DNA of 64,000 nt from Candidatus Cloacimonetes bacterium 4572_55 (lineage in GTDB: Bacteria; 4572-55): contig NBMB01000005.1 of assembly GCA_002084765.1 (NCBI GenBank), forward strand, positions 30,255-94,254. Reading direction: 5' to 3'. Both the position numbers and the translations under genes were made by a program. The stretch's first letter is position 1, and each line of letters begins with the position of its first letter. Shown here piece by piece: positions 9,259 through 18,078 of this stretch. Under the pieces are notes generated by a model, which did not search any database, was not told the origin of the DNA, and saw only the letters and a list, made by a program, of their open reading frames with translations.

Positions 9259-9483
9259 ATGGGACGAAAGACACAAAAATGCGAAGAGTGCGGAGGACGA
9301 GGCTATCATTCCAAGCCGGGAGATCGTTGTCAGGGGTGCAGCGGTCGCGGATATATCATCATTAGCGACGGAAAATCCAACGAAAGCGGCGGATTTTTTG
9401 TCGGATTGATCAAATTGATTATATTTATTATTTCCGCATATTTTTTTTGGGATTTATTTTTGAGGGATTTTATTGCAAAATAA
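9259..9483 (+). CDS. small membrane-anchored zinc-ribbon protein (DnaJ-type CxxCxGxG)
   Basis: 74 residues. The N-terminus carries two CxxCxGxG knuckles (CEECGGRG and CQGCSGRG) like half of the DnaJ cysteine-rich zinc domain, enough for one zinc site. A hydrophobic helix (about residues 47-68, VGLIKLIIFIISAYFFWDLF) follows, so it is probably tethered to the inner membrane with the zinc ribbon in the cytoplasm. No J-domain is present. It follows the ATP-grasp gene by 46 bases and could be co-transcribed. The function is unknown. Confidence 0.65.
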   Translation: MGRKTQKCEECGGRGYHSKPGDRCQGCSGRGYIIISDGKSNESGGFFVGLIKLIIFIISAYFFWDLFLRDFIAK

Positions 9484-9789
9484 ATTTTTGGTAATTCTTC
9501 GTGTCCTCAGTGCCTTAGTGGTTATGAATAATGCAGACTAAAAATTTTTTTTTGATCATATTCAGAAAAAAATCATCTAATATTCAGATAATTCACATTC
9601 AAAATTTGGGAAATCGAAATAATTAATAGTTGCTGCGATGGGCCTTCAATTCGGACAATAGAGTTGAACGCTCATCGTAAGATTTTTTAAATTTTTTCCA
9701 TGTTGTTTTTATCATAAAATTCTTTTTAATTGCCTCTTTTGACGCCTCCTACGCGGCGCTGATAGAAAGTCATTTTATTATCCACAAGC
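9484..9789. other. intergenic region with one family B repeat end
   Basis: 306 bases without a credible gene. 9495-9540 contains GTGTCCTCAGTGCCTTAGTGG followed by ATGAATAATGCAGAC, a right-end copy of the family B repeat at 426-508. The remainder is AT-rich (many T runs) and presumably carries the promoter of the histidine kinase, but no clear -35/-10 pair stands out. Confidence 0.5.
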
Positions 9790-12105
9790 ATGCGTTTGGA
9801 TTTTACCAAAATGAATGATGAATGGTTGGTTTATCTACAAGACATATCAAAATCGGGCAAAAATAAAGGGATTGCCAAAACCCGCCGTGGGAAGATGACG
9901 ATTGATAACATCCTCGAATCGGTCTGCGAAGCAATGGATATGTCGGCTGCGACGCTGGGAATGGTTAAGGGTAATGAATATAGCTTTACCCATATCTTTG
10001 ACCCGTCGAACAGCGGGATGAAAAAAGGACGCGTCCTTCCCTTGAGCATCACCTTTGCCAAACAGGTTGTGAATCGGGAGTCTCACTTTTATATTGAAGA
10101 CGCGAGGAAAGATCCGGTTTTCCAGTCACATTTGGAGCTTGCTAAGTGGAAATTCGTTTCTTATGCCGGCGTACCGCTTTTCTCAGAAAAGGGAGGGATC
10201 AAAGGTATTTTAAGCGTTTTGTCCCCAGAGCCTCGTCGTCTTTCCGCTTCGGAGCTGAGTTTGATCGGGTTGATTGGTGAGTGGCTGAACGGGATGCTGA
10301 GTAAAACAGAGCCGGAACAGAAATCCGAGGTAATCAGTTCCGATCAGTTAAATTCGCTATTGAGGATTGCTAAGATTAGCATCTCTCCGCTGAAGTTGGA
10401 AGAGATCGAGACAAGGGCTCTTGAGGAGTTGTTGGAAGTAAGCCACGCGAAATACGGAGCGATCTTGAGTATCGATGAGAATCGCAAGTCTTTTGTCACG
10501 CGTCGAGTCGTCGGGGCCTCTCGAACATTTTTGTCTGAAGAGGACGAGCTACAAATTGTCAAGCAGGCACTTGTCCAGAGAAAGCCTGTCATTATCTACG
10601 ATATTTTCTCCAATCCGTCCACGAACAAAGCATTGCGCGCCCATGCAGGACAATGGGGTTATGCCTCAATGGCTTGCATTCCTTTAATGCAGCATGGGCA
10701 AAAAGTTGTCGATATACTGAGCCTCTATTTCCAATTACCTAAGAATTTCAACGAGAATTTTATCAATTTTTTGACTGTGGCTGCCGGCTATCTCTCCTCG
10801 GCTATCTCCACTTTCGCTCTTTTGCGAAAATCCAAAATTGAACAGCAGTTGATCGCCTTAGTCAACGAGATCACCAATGCCCTGACTTCCAGCCTAAATT
10901 TCAATGAGATTTTTTTGACATTAGTAAACGGTTTGGAAGAGATCGTTTCCTTTGATCACGCCAATATTACCCTGTTAGACAATAAAAAAAGCGAGCTTTC
11001 TCTTTTTGCCCTAATCAGTTCGAGAGCCACAAAACTGAAACAAGGATATAAATTCACCCGTGAAAAAGAGCCACTTATTTGGTCTACAATAATGGAGCGG
11101 AATATCTCCTCAGTCAGCGATCTCACTCATGTACCGACCGAATTTAACAAAATTTTGATCCAGGAGGGGATGAAATCATCTGTAGCGGTTCCGCTGCTTT
11201 ACAAGGGCGATCGACTGGGCATTTTTCTCTTAGCCAGCTCGAAACTGAGTAATTTTTCACTTCGGGAAGTCAAAATATTGGAACAGATCGCTTTCCCCAT
11301 CGCTTCGGCTATCAAGAACGCCAGCCTTTATATCGAGAGCTATCAACAACGGGAAAAACTGAACCGTATTAATCGAGAGCTTCAAATGTTAGATCAGATC
11401 AAGCGCGACTTGACTGATATGATAATCCACGACTTACGGAACCCCCTCTCCGGTATCATCGGCTATCTTTCGCTGATCATTCAATATACAAAATTGGACG
11501 ATCAGCAGGCAGAGTTTATTGATCTCATAAAATTCAATAGCGAGGCAATGCTGAATATGGTCAACACTCTGCTTGATATCACTAAATTGGAAGTGGGACA
11601 GATGACGCTGGATCGCCAGCATGTCTTGATAACCGAGTTGATCCACGCGGCTTTTAGTCAAACCCATGGCACGGCTCTTCCAAAAAATGTCTCTCTTCGT
11701 TCAAAGGTTGAGGAAAGCGGACTTCAGGTCTATGCCGACTCTCAATTGGTTGTGCGGATTTTGGTCAACCTGGTGAGCAACGCGATCAAATTTGTCCCTG
11801 AAGGCGGAAATGTGATGATAGAGGCGATGAGTAAACCGGGAAATGATACGGAGACCGCGATTTTCAAGATTATTGACGACGGAGAGGGCATCCCGGAAGA
11901 ATATCAAGAAAAAATTTTCGAAAAATTTGAGCAAGTGAATATTCGAAAACGAGGCGATCGCGTATCAACAGGTTTAGGATTGACTTTTTGTAAATTAGCG
12001 GTGGAAGCGCACGGCGGTTCTATTCGCGTAGATAGTAAATTGGGGCGAGGAAGCGTATTTATTTTTGAGATACCTTCGAAACCTCAAAAAATATGTAATC
12101 AATAA
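9790..12105 (+). CDS. triple-GAF sensor histidine kinase
   Basis: 771 residues, no membrane segment, so a soluble sensor. Three GAF-type domains lie at about 30-170, 190-345 and 360-515, a short coiled coil follows (QQREKLNRINRELQMLDQIK), then HisKA with MIIHDLRNPLSG (phospho-acceptor His547) and an HATPase_c with N box LVNLVSNAIKF, G1 DDGEGIPEEY and G2 STGLGLTFCKL. All catalytic motifs are intact. No receiver domain or adjacent response regulator is present, so its target must be elsewhere. No clear ribosome site precedes ATG 9790, and ATG 9811 is an alternative. It converges on the PotD-like gene. Confidence 0.9.
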   Translation: MRLDFTKMNDEWLVYLQDISKSGKNKGIAKTRRGKMTIDNILESVCEAMDMSAATLGMVKGNEYSFTHIFDPSNSGMKKGRVLPLSITFAKQVVNRESHFYIEDARKDPVFQSHLELAKWKFVSYAGVPLFSEKGGIKGILSVLSPEPRRLSASELSLIGLIGEWLNGMLSKTEPEQKSEVISSDQLNSLLRIAKISISPLKLEEIETRALEELLEVSHAKYGAILSIDENRKSFVTRRVVGASRTFLSEEDELQIVKQALVQRKPVIIYDIFSNPSTNKALRAHAGQWGYASMACIPLMQHGQKVVDILSLYFQLPKNFNENFINFLTVAAGYLSSAISTFALLRKSKIEQQLIALVNEITNALTSSLNFNEIFLTLVNGLEEIVSFDHANITLLDNKKSELSLFALISSRATKLKQGYKFTREKEPLIWSTIMERNISSVSDLTHVPTEFNKILIQEGMKSSVAVPLLYKGDRLGIFLLASSKLSNFSLREVKILEQIAFPIASAIKNASLYIESYQQREKLNRINRELQMLDQIKRDLTDMIIHDLRNPLSGIIGYLSLIIQYTKLDDQQAEFIDLIKFNSEAMLNMVNTLLDITKLEVGQMTLDRQHVLITELIHAAFSQTHGTALPKNVSLRSKVEESGLQVYADSQLVVRILVNLVSNAIKFVPEGGNVMIEAMSKPGNDTETAIFKIIDDGEGIPEEYQEKIFEKFEQVNIRKRGDRVSTGLGLTFCKLAVEAHGGSIRVDSKLGRGSVFIFEIPSKPQKICNQ

Positions 12106-12149
12106 ATATTTATAGATTTTTCCCCATAATCGAAATCAGGTTTATATTC

Positions 12150-13349
12150 TTATTCTACCAGTTCGCGCCAACCGTCGATGTAATATCGGGTCGATTCACC
12201 CACGTCCATTAAATATTCGCAGTTATCGATGACACGCTGTGGCGGAAAGGATACTTCATTTTCTAAAAGCACTTTTCCCTCTTCGCTCGCCTCTAAAATC
12301 TCTCGATATGCAAAAGAGCCGAGTGGTTGCTTGATGGCACCGGCAATTTTTACCGCATTTGTATCTCTTAAGACAAAATTGATGAATTTATACGCGCCCT
12401 CTTTGTTCAGGGAACCGATCGGAATGCACATATTATCAATAAACCGGATTGATCCCTCTTTGGGAACAAAGAAATCGATCTTATCCGCGGAATCTTCGTC
12501 AAATTCCTGTGCCACAGAGACGTCTCCGTTCCACAGCATACTGATCCATAGGTCGCCGCTATTCAGGAGATTACCGGGATTCGGAATAAGTTTAATATCG
12601 TGATTTTTCAGATCATGCAGAAGGTTGCATGCATTTGCAATCGCAGTAGTTTGCGTGGTATTGATTGAATACCGCTTATATGCCAGTGCCGCGCCAATGG
12701 TTGTTCTTGCGTCGCTTAGGAGAGAAATCTTTCCATCAAACATGGAATCCGGCTTAAAAATAAATCCCCAGCTTTTATTGATTTTTTCTTGGCTCACAAT
12801 ATCTTTGCGATAGGCTATTCCCATGACCCCCCACGAATAAGGGATGGAAAATCGGTTGCCGGGATCATACGGAGAACTTTTGAATTGAGGATCGACTTTA
12901 TCATAATCGATTTTAGTCAAGTCCAACTCTTCCAACAGGTTATCCTCCGGTAAAATCTGCACCACCCGGGCCGCGACAAAAATCAAATCAAACTTGCCGG
13001 TTAGCATCTCGTTGGAGATAGCGCAGACCACGCGATATTTCTGCTTTCCTTCCTGCTTGACCACCTCGAACAGATCCTCCATCGCGTTCATGACATGATA
13101 ATTGACTTGAATTCCGGTTTCATCGGTAAACTCATGCAATGTCTCCGGAGCAAAGTAACTCGGCCAAACCAGAATATTTAGGTTTTTTTTATACTTTTCA
13201 TCATCCACCTTTGCTGTAAAGTCGATTGGCTTGTAAGGATCGACCTTATCCTGATCATCTTCGCTCGTGACGTCAACTCGTCGGCAATTCACAGAGAAAA
13301 CAATAGTGCCGATAATGAAATAGGCAAGAAATAGCGTCAAATTTTTCAT
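12150..13349 (-). CDS. PotD-like polyamine-type solute-binding lipoprotein (orphan)
   Basis: About 399 residues. A short lipoprotein-type signal ends at Cys in FSVNC (the Asn before Cys is unusual), followed by the extracytoplasmic solute-binding fold of the spermidine/putrescine family: LNILVWPSYFAPETLHEFTD at the start, FDLIFVAA, IPYSWGVMGIAYRKD, and the SMLWNGDVSVAQE and FIDNMCIPIGS segments. No permease or ATPase of a PotABC importer is adjacent, so it may serve as a periplasmic ligand receptor for the membrane sensors upstream in the operon. The ATG at 13349 follows the SPFH stop by 2 bases; a GTG at 13355 would overlap it. The ligand is not known. Confidence 0.8.
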   Translation of the reverse strand: MKNLTLFLAYFIIGTIVFSVNCRRVDVTSEDDQDKVDPYKPIDFTAKVDDEKYKKNLNILVWPSYFAPETLHEFTDETGIQVNYHVMNAMEDLFEVVKQEGKQKYRVVCAISNEMLTGKFDLIFVAARVVQILPEDNLLEELDLTKIDYDKVDPQFKSSPYDPGNRFSIPYSWGVMGIAYRKDIVSQEKINKSWGFIFKPDSMFDGKISLLSDARTTIGAALAYKRYSINTTQTTAIANACNLLHDLKNHDIKLIPNPGNLLNSGDLWISMLWNGDVSVAQEFDEDSADKIDFFVPKEGSIRFIDNMCIPIGSLNKEGAYKFINFVLRDTNAVKIAGAIKQPLGSFAYREILEASEEGKVLLENEVSFPPQRVIDNCEYLMDVGESTRYYIDGWRELVE

Positions 13350-13351
13350 AC

Positions 13352-14461
13352 TCACTCACCGCCTTGATCCAGTTGATTTGATTGGGCACTATCTGGCTCT
13401 GCGGTAGTTTGGATTTCCCTATCCGCGTTGAATAGCACGGGCAGTGCTTGTGAATCCGTTCCCATGATAATAATTTTGGAATTTGGGGATTTTGCCAACT
13501 CCAGTGTGGCGTCAATTCCTCTCCATTTTAGGATAGAGGTGCCGGTCAATTCTTGAAATATTTTGACGCCTTCGGCTTCGATACGTCGCCGTTCTCTCTC
13601 GCTTCGTTCCCTATCCAAAATATATGAGTACGCTAAATATTTCTGCTCTTCCGACAACTTATCTTTGATCGCTAACTGAATCTCAGTCGGCAACATCAGT
13701 TCCTTGATCAATATCGAGTGCATGTAGAGAAATTCAATGGGAACCCGATCGCGGATACCCTCCAACAACTGATTCAGCAATTTCTGCTCTTCCGTGGCAT
13801 AGAGTTCATCGGGCGTATAGCGTCCTATCACTCCGCGAATAGTAGAAATTACCTCGGGGCGAATGATTTTTTTTACATAATCTGGTCCCACGGTTTTATG
13901 AAACAGGGGCAATCCTTGCAATTGGAGCTGAAATCGAGCAGAAAATTTCACGTTGATGACGAGACCGTTGGAGGAGAGAACTTTTATGTTGTCATGAATC
14001 TCCTGCACCCGCATGTCATAAATATACATCTTATCGATAGGGAGAATGGCACTCAGCCCTTCCAGATAGACATAGCGCAGGTTCGTCCCTGTGATACGAT
14101 GCCACAACGCGCCGGCATGACCCGAGTTTATGGAAATAAAGGTATTTTTCCAAAAAAGCGCGGAGAGCACCACGGCAATCGCAATAGGGACAATGATCTT
14201 CATCTTGTGATGATGCCAGTGTCTGGCCCAAGGATGGATGCGGACATGGCGCAGTATCTGCGCTTGATAGCGTTCGGTCTTCTCTTGACCAATTTTTGAC
14301 CGTAGAGAGTCCAGAAAATCTTTTTCAGTGAGAAATTCTCGATCCTCCATGTACTCCAATTTGTCAAGAATATCTTCCGAAATCTCCCCTTGGATCGCTA
14401 ATTGGTCTAATGCCCGACGGCTGACTTCGTAAATATATCGTTCTTTTTTTTTCTTAGACAT
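13352..14461 (-). CDS. SPFH/band-7 (prohibitin-like) membrane protein
   Basis: 369 residues. A basic, charged N-terminal region (1-95) of no known fold precedes one membrane helix (about 97-113, IIVPIAIAVVLSALFW), then a band-7/prohibitin domain (SINSGHAGALWHRITG, VINVKFSARFQL, IRGVIGRYTPDELYA) and a helical RERSERERRRIEAEGV segment typical of SPFH coiled coils. Such proteins form large membrane microdomain rings; here most of it should face the periplasm. The cytoplasmic N-terminal extension is unusual. Its stop lies just before the PotD-like start, so the two are probably translated together. Confidence 0.8.
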   Translation of the reverse strand: MSKKKKERYIYEVSRRALDQLAIQGEISEDILDKLEYMEDREFLTEKDFLDSLRSKIGQEKTERYQAQILRHVRIHPWARHWHHHKMKIIVPIAIAVVLSALFWKNTFISINSGHAGALWHRITGTNLRYVYLEGLSAILPIDKMYIYDMRVQEIHDNIKVLSSNGLVINVKFSARFQLQLQGLPLFHKTVGPDYVKKIIRPEVISTIRGVIGRYTPDELYATEEQKLLNQLLEGIRDRVPIEFLYMHSILIKELMLPTEIQLAIKDKLSEEQKYLAYSYILDRERSERERRRIEAEGVKIFQELTGTSILKWRGIDATLELAKSPNSKIIIMGTDSQALPVLFNADREIQTTAEPDSAQSNQLDQGGE

Positions 14462-14480
14462 GTTCCCATTAATTCTTTCG

Positions 14481-14490
14481 GTAACGTTAC
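14481..14490. promoter_or_regulatory. 10-bp perfect palindrome upstream of SPFH gene
   Basis: GTAACGTTAC is a perfect palindrome within the 73-bp gap between the ABC exporter and SPFH genes, 20-29 bases before the SPFH start on the minus strand. It could be an operator, but a 10-bp palindrome alone is weak evidence. Confidence 0.2.
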
Positions 14491-14534
14491 TTTAATAAGA
14501 TTTTATCTATCTTTTATTAATAATTAAATTATTT

Positions 14535-16181
14535 TCAATAAGACGTGTATTGATCAGCTTGTACAATGTATTCGATTTTTCCGTATTCCATCTTCATCAC
14601 GCGATCCGCCACATGGAAATATTTATCGTCATGAGTTATCGCGACAATTGTTTTCCCCTGCTCTTTTAGTTTTACCAGTAACTCCTCGTAGAAATACCGT
14701 CTGAACTCAGGGTCTTGTTCAGCCGCCCACTCGTCAAAAATATAGATGGGTTTGTCTTCTAACAGGGCGATCAACAGTGCCAGCCTTTTTCGTTGACCTG
14801 TAGATAACTCTAAATTTGTAAACAGGTTATCAACGAATTTTGTCTTAGAATGCAGATCCATTGTTCGGAGAAGTTCGTAAACTTTCCCCTCGTCAATGCC
14901 GCTCAAGCCGTACAGTTGGTCAAACAGGTAAAAATCGGAGAAAATCACGGAAAATAGTTCTCGGTATGACTGAACTGCCTCCTTCTTGAGAGTGACGCCA
15001 TCGACCTGGATATAGCCGCTATCTGGATAATAGAGAGCGGTTAAAATTTTGAAAAAGGTCGATTTTCCGCTGCCGTTCCCGCCGATCACAAACAGAATTT
15101 CTCCCTGTTGGATCGTCAGGTCCAATGGTCCCACGGTAAACAGCCGCTGGCTTTCTCGATCGATATAGGAAAATACTACGTCGAGAAATTTAATATCTCG
15201 TTTGAAATAGAGTGGAAAGTCCTCAAAATGGTCGACATTAGTTTTATAAGAGTTCATCTCACCTTCCATCCGATAAATATTCTCTACCGCTACGTTAGCT
15301 TTGTCTAATACCGGTACCGCGCCCACCACAGAAGATAAGGGACCGACTATAAATAAGATCGCCATAGTAATTTCGGTCAGGGTCCCGCTATAGCTGGGGA
15401 TCAATCGGGGCAGGATGAACACCACGCCGCCTATCATAATATAAAAAATATATTGGGATAGGAGGTAGTTTCCGTGATATATTTTGTCAGTGCGTATCTT
15501 CAGGCTTTTGACCGAAGCGGAAATATCTTTGAGATGTTCGAACAGGTCGTCGCTTCGCTTTCTATTGATCTTGACCTCTTTGAATCCGTCCAAAAGATGC
15601 ACAATTTTCTGAAAAAAATCTATTTCTCGTTGCGTAAATCGACGGATATAATGAAGCGCCAACTTTCCATTCCGTTGATAAATTATAAGACCCACACTGG
15701 TGATCCCGACCACGAGAAAAAAAGCAGGCGCGGACAAATAGGCTATATAGAACGCGATAAAAAGAACTAAGATAGCGGATTGTAAAGACGCGACTAAGAT
15801 CGATTCTGAGCGAGAAATGGAAGCCAATTCCTGAGTCAATCTCCCGTGGAGTTTGTCTTTTCCGATATGCTCTATGGCCGAAAGGCTGCTCTGCCGAATC
15901 TTATCGGTCAAACGGACGCGGATATTATTGATCGCGTTCTCGAAAAGCCGCGTAGACTGGTCAAAGGCATAACGCAGAAAATAGGTGTACAGACCCATTG
16001 AAATAATGAAATAGAAGAAATATTTGAGATTGATTTCTTCATAATTTGTTGTCTTTGCCGCAAGCGAGACCGTGGCAAGGATAGCCGAATTTGCCAAACC
16101 GGAAATCGCGGCAGCGACAAAAATCCCTTTATAAGGAATTCTTGATTCTTTAATGAGCATGTCAAACAATTTCATATTCAT
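14535..16181 (-). CDS. cyclic-peptide-export-type ABC transporter (PvdE/YojI family)
   Basis: 548 residues: an exporter half-transporter with a six-helix membrane domain (1-300) fused to an ATPase (330-548). Walker A is GGNGSGKST, the signature is LSTGQRKRLALL, Walker B runs into DKPIYIFDEWAAEQDPEFRR and the H-loop is AITHDD. The DEWAAEQDPEFRR block and the two-residue-late TGQRKR signature are characteristic of the PvdE/SyrD/YojI group, which moves pyoverdine precursors, lipopeptides or microcins from cytoplasm to periplasm. It starts 11 bases after the pseudo-SpoIIE sensor gene, with AAGG at good distance. The context points to export of a small molecule made by the PLP enzyme and methyltransferase upstream; no NRPS or RiPP precursor was seen. 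Confidence 0.85.
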   Translation of the reverse strand: MNMKLFDMLIKESRIPYKGIFVAAAISGLANSAILATVSLAAKTTNYEEINLKYFFYFIISMGLYTYFLRYAFDQSTRLFENAINNIRVRLTDKIRQSSLSAIEHIGKDKLHGRLTQELASISRSESILVASLQSAILVLFIAFYIAYLSAPAFFLVVGITSVGLIIYQRNGKLALHYIRRFTQREIDFFQKIVHLLDGFKEVKINRKRSDDLFEHLKDISASVKSLKIRTDKIYHGNYLLSQYIFYIMIGGVVFILPRLIPSYSGTLTEITMAILFIVGPLSSVVGAVPVLDKANVAVENIYRMEGEMNSYKTNVDHFEDFPLYFKRDIKFLDVVFSYIDRESQRLFTVGPLDLTIQQGEILFVIGGNGSGKSTFFKILTALYYPDSGYIQVDGVTLKKEAVQSYRELFSVIFSDFYLFDQLYGLSGIDEGKVYELLRTMDLHSKTKFVDNLFTNLELSTGQRKRLALLIALLEDKPIYIFDEWAAEQDPEFRRYFYEELLVKLKEQGKTIVAITHDDKYFHVADRVMKMEYGKIEYIVQADQYTSY

Positions 16182-16192
16182 AATCTCATACC

Positions 16193-17644
16193 TTAGTTTG
16201 GTATCAGTCTCGATTGTTTGGATTTTTTTGGAGGCGACGGTTCGTTTTTTTCGGCCATCTCACTTTTTTGCAATAAGATTAAGCTTCCGCACCCGTCGTC
16301 AAGTATGATATTTTTGATGTCTTGCATCAATTCTTTTGGAGTGGATTCTCCGTATAGGTTACGAAAAAGTTCGATATTTGCTTCATTTTCTCTATTTAGA
16401 GTATGAAAAATCTCCATTCTATTCCTTTTTTCACCCATTAAATTAACGGTTTCGATTTTTACTATATTCTTTTTCGAACTATGAACCAAACGATGAACGG
16501 AGATTTTATCGGCTTTCTGATCCCAGGACAAACAAATCAGTGCTTCGATTTTGATCGGAAACTGTTGTATATTCTCGATAACTTTCTTCGTATCAGATTT
16601 GATAAGTGCTTCTTTGATATATGTATATGCCGCAGATGCGAACATAATCGAGTCCAGCTCTTTTGTTCCGAGAACTCTACCCAAGATGGCGTAGGTTCGC
16701 TTCCCCAGATTAAAAACGCCAAAAAAATCTCCGCTTGGATATTCACTGGCAAGAGATATAGAAAGCTCGATATTATGAAAAACGCCCTCTATGGGTTGTC
16801 GAAAAGTCTCATTAAAGTAACATGCCAGGTCGGAAAGAGATCGAAACTGCTCTCCTTCGATAATTGAGCGTTTTGTTTTTGACAACACATCTTCCAAAAC
16901 GCTGCTCATAGTATTGAATGTGTTGCTCAAGTCGCTCACTTCTTGGATGGACTCGATCTTTATCCGCTGATCGTAGTTCCCGGCTGCGACAACCAAAGCC
17001 TCTTCATTAAATTGATGAATCTTACCGGTCAGGATATAGGAGATCAGGATTGACACAAAAGAGCCGAAGAGTATAATGCAAACGGCTACGATAAGATTTT
17101 CATAAAGAATACCGCGCGTCTCTTCGATGTACCAGCTCACATCGGAAATGACTCCTAATATTAAGATCGACTTTCCATGGCTATAGACCGACGCGAAGGA
17201 AGAAATTATCCGTTTATTTAGAGCTGGTTCGGTCATTTCAGTGGTCAGGATGTTTTTATAACCAGATATCAGCTCAACAAGAACCTGCTTACTTGGTAAT
17301 AAGAATTGCTGGGCCAGTTCGTCATCCGGAGGAAAGCGAATGACAAAAGCTGGATTATCTGGATCAAATAGAACAAACCGATGGTTTTGATTCCAAATTT
17401 GCAGTCTATTGATCGGTTTATGTAACGCGTTCAGAGTCTGTCCGTCATCCGGTTGCTTCAGAAGTCGGTCAATCAGATCCGCATCTATCAACTCAGCCGA
17501 TGCAGCCGTGAGTGAAGAGACCTCTTCCTTTATCCCCCACAGCAATTCCTGGCGTTGGGTGCTGTAGTTCAATATGCCGGTAGCGATAGCCATTAATATG
17601 AATATGGGGAGTATGGTAATAAAGTTTTGTGTGCGTATCTTCAT
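16193..17644 (-). CDS. membrane sensor with HAMP and degenerate SpoIIE-like domain
   Basis: 483 residues. Helix 1 (about 8-26), an extracytoplasmic sensor region (27-180), helix 2 (about 183-205), HAMP (206-260, VVAAGNYDQRIKIESIQEVS) and a C-terminal domain that aligns by eye with SpoIIE phosphatases. ISLASEYPSGDFFGVFNLGK matches the VGGDYYD region with GD kept, but the GD-x-SGHG motif is replaced by GRVLGTK, and the end reads ILDDGCGSLILL. Losing the second acidic motif predicts no phosphatase activity, hence a binding or signalling role. GGGGA sits 7 bases before the ATG. It lies between the cNMP-like gene and the exporter in a tight operon. The C-terminal low-complexity tail (PSPPKKSKQS) is unusual. 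Confidence 0.7.
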   Translation of the reverse strand: MKIRTQNFITILPIFILMAIATGILNYSTQRQELLWGIKEEVSSLTAASAELIDADLIDRLLKQPDDGQTLNALHKPINRLQIWNQNHRFVLFDPDNPAFVIRFPPDDELAQQFLLPSKQVLVELISGYKNILTTEMTEPALNKRIISSFASVYSHGKSILILGVISDVSWYIEETRGILYENLIVAVCIILFGSFVSILISYILTGKIHQFNEEALVVAAGNYDQRIKIESIQEVSDLSNTFNTMSSVLEDVLSKTKRSIIEGEQFRSLSDLACYFNETFRQPIEGVFHNIELSISLASEYPSGDFFGVFNLGKRTYAILGRVLGTKELDSIMFASAAYTYIKEALIKSDTKKVIENIQQFPIKIEALICLSWDQKADKISVHRLVHSSKKNIVKIETVNLMGEKRNRMEIFHTLNRENEANIELFRNLYGESTPKELMQDIKNIILDDGCGSLILLQKSEMAEKNEPSPPKKSKQSRLIPN

Positions 17645-17654
17645 GTTCTATCCC

Positions 17655-18077
17655 CTATTCCAAAATCTGAAAGAAAATTCTCGGTGAGTAATTTATTGTT
17701 TCAGCAAAACCTATAACCAATTCCGGACATTCATACATGATTGTAAAAAAATGTCCCTTATTGATCAGAAGACAGTTCGCTCCTCCCGGCTCGGAAGCGG
17801 ATAAGGAATGAATAATCGGATGGTCCATCAACAAAGATTCAACGCCAAAGACCTGGGGCACAGGAAATTTTTCTCCATTTTCTGGACCTTCAGCGGTCAA
17901 CTCCCCATCGATTGTGATATAAAGTTTGGGAAGAATTCTGCCAGCGGAGGTGATCTTCTCGCCAGGCGCGTAGCTTCGATATTTTGTGATTTCCGCTATT
18001 AGGATCAATTCCGAATCTCGCAACCGATTAAAGGGCAGGATCCCCTTTAAGGAAAATATTTTCTCAGAAGGCGTCAT
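17655..18077 (-). CDS. stand-alone cyclic-nucleotide-binding-like domain protein
   Basis: 140 residues, essentially one CRP-type beta-barrel: ILPFNRLRDSELILIAEI, the SYAPGEKITSAGRILPKLYI strand-turn and ITIDGEL, then VFGVESLLMDHPIIHSLSA where the phosphate-binding cassette would be. The canonical GE...RxA cassette is weak (GVESLL, no Arg), so cAMP binding is doubtful. No DNA-binding helix-turn-helix follows, so it is not a transcription factor. Start chosen at ATG 18077 because GGAGAG lies 5 bases upstream, inside the end of the preceding gene; a GTG at 18098 would add seven residues. It probably acts with the membrane sensors on both sides. Confidence 0.65.
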   Translation of the reverse strand: MTPSEKIFSLKGILPFNRLRDSELILIAEITKYRSYAPGEKITSAGRILPKLYITIDGELTAEGPENGEKFPVPQVFGVESLLMDHPIIHSLSASEPGGANCLLINKGHFFTIMYECPELVIGFAETINYSPRIFFQILE

Positions 18078-18078
18078 A

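Noticed and set aside
13718-14299. 193-codon + strand frame opposite the SPFH gene
   Set aside because: Shadow of a well supported minus-strand gene in a continuous operon.
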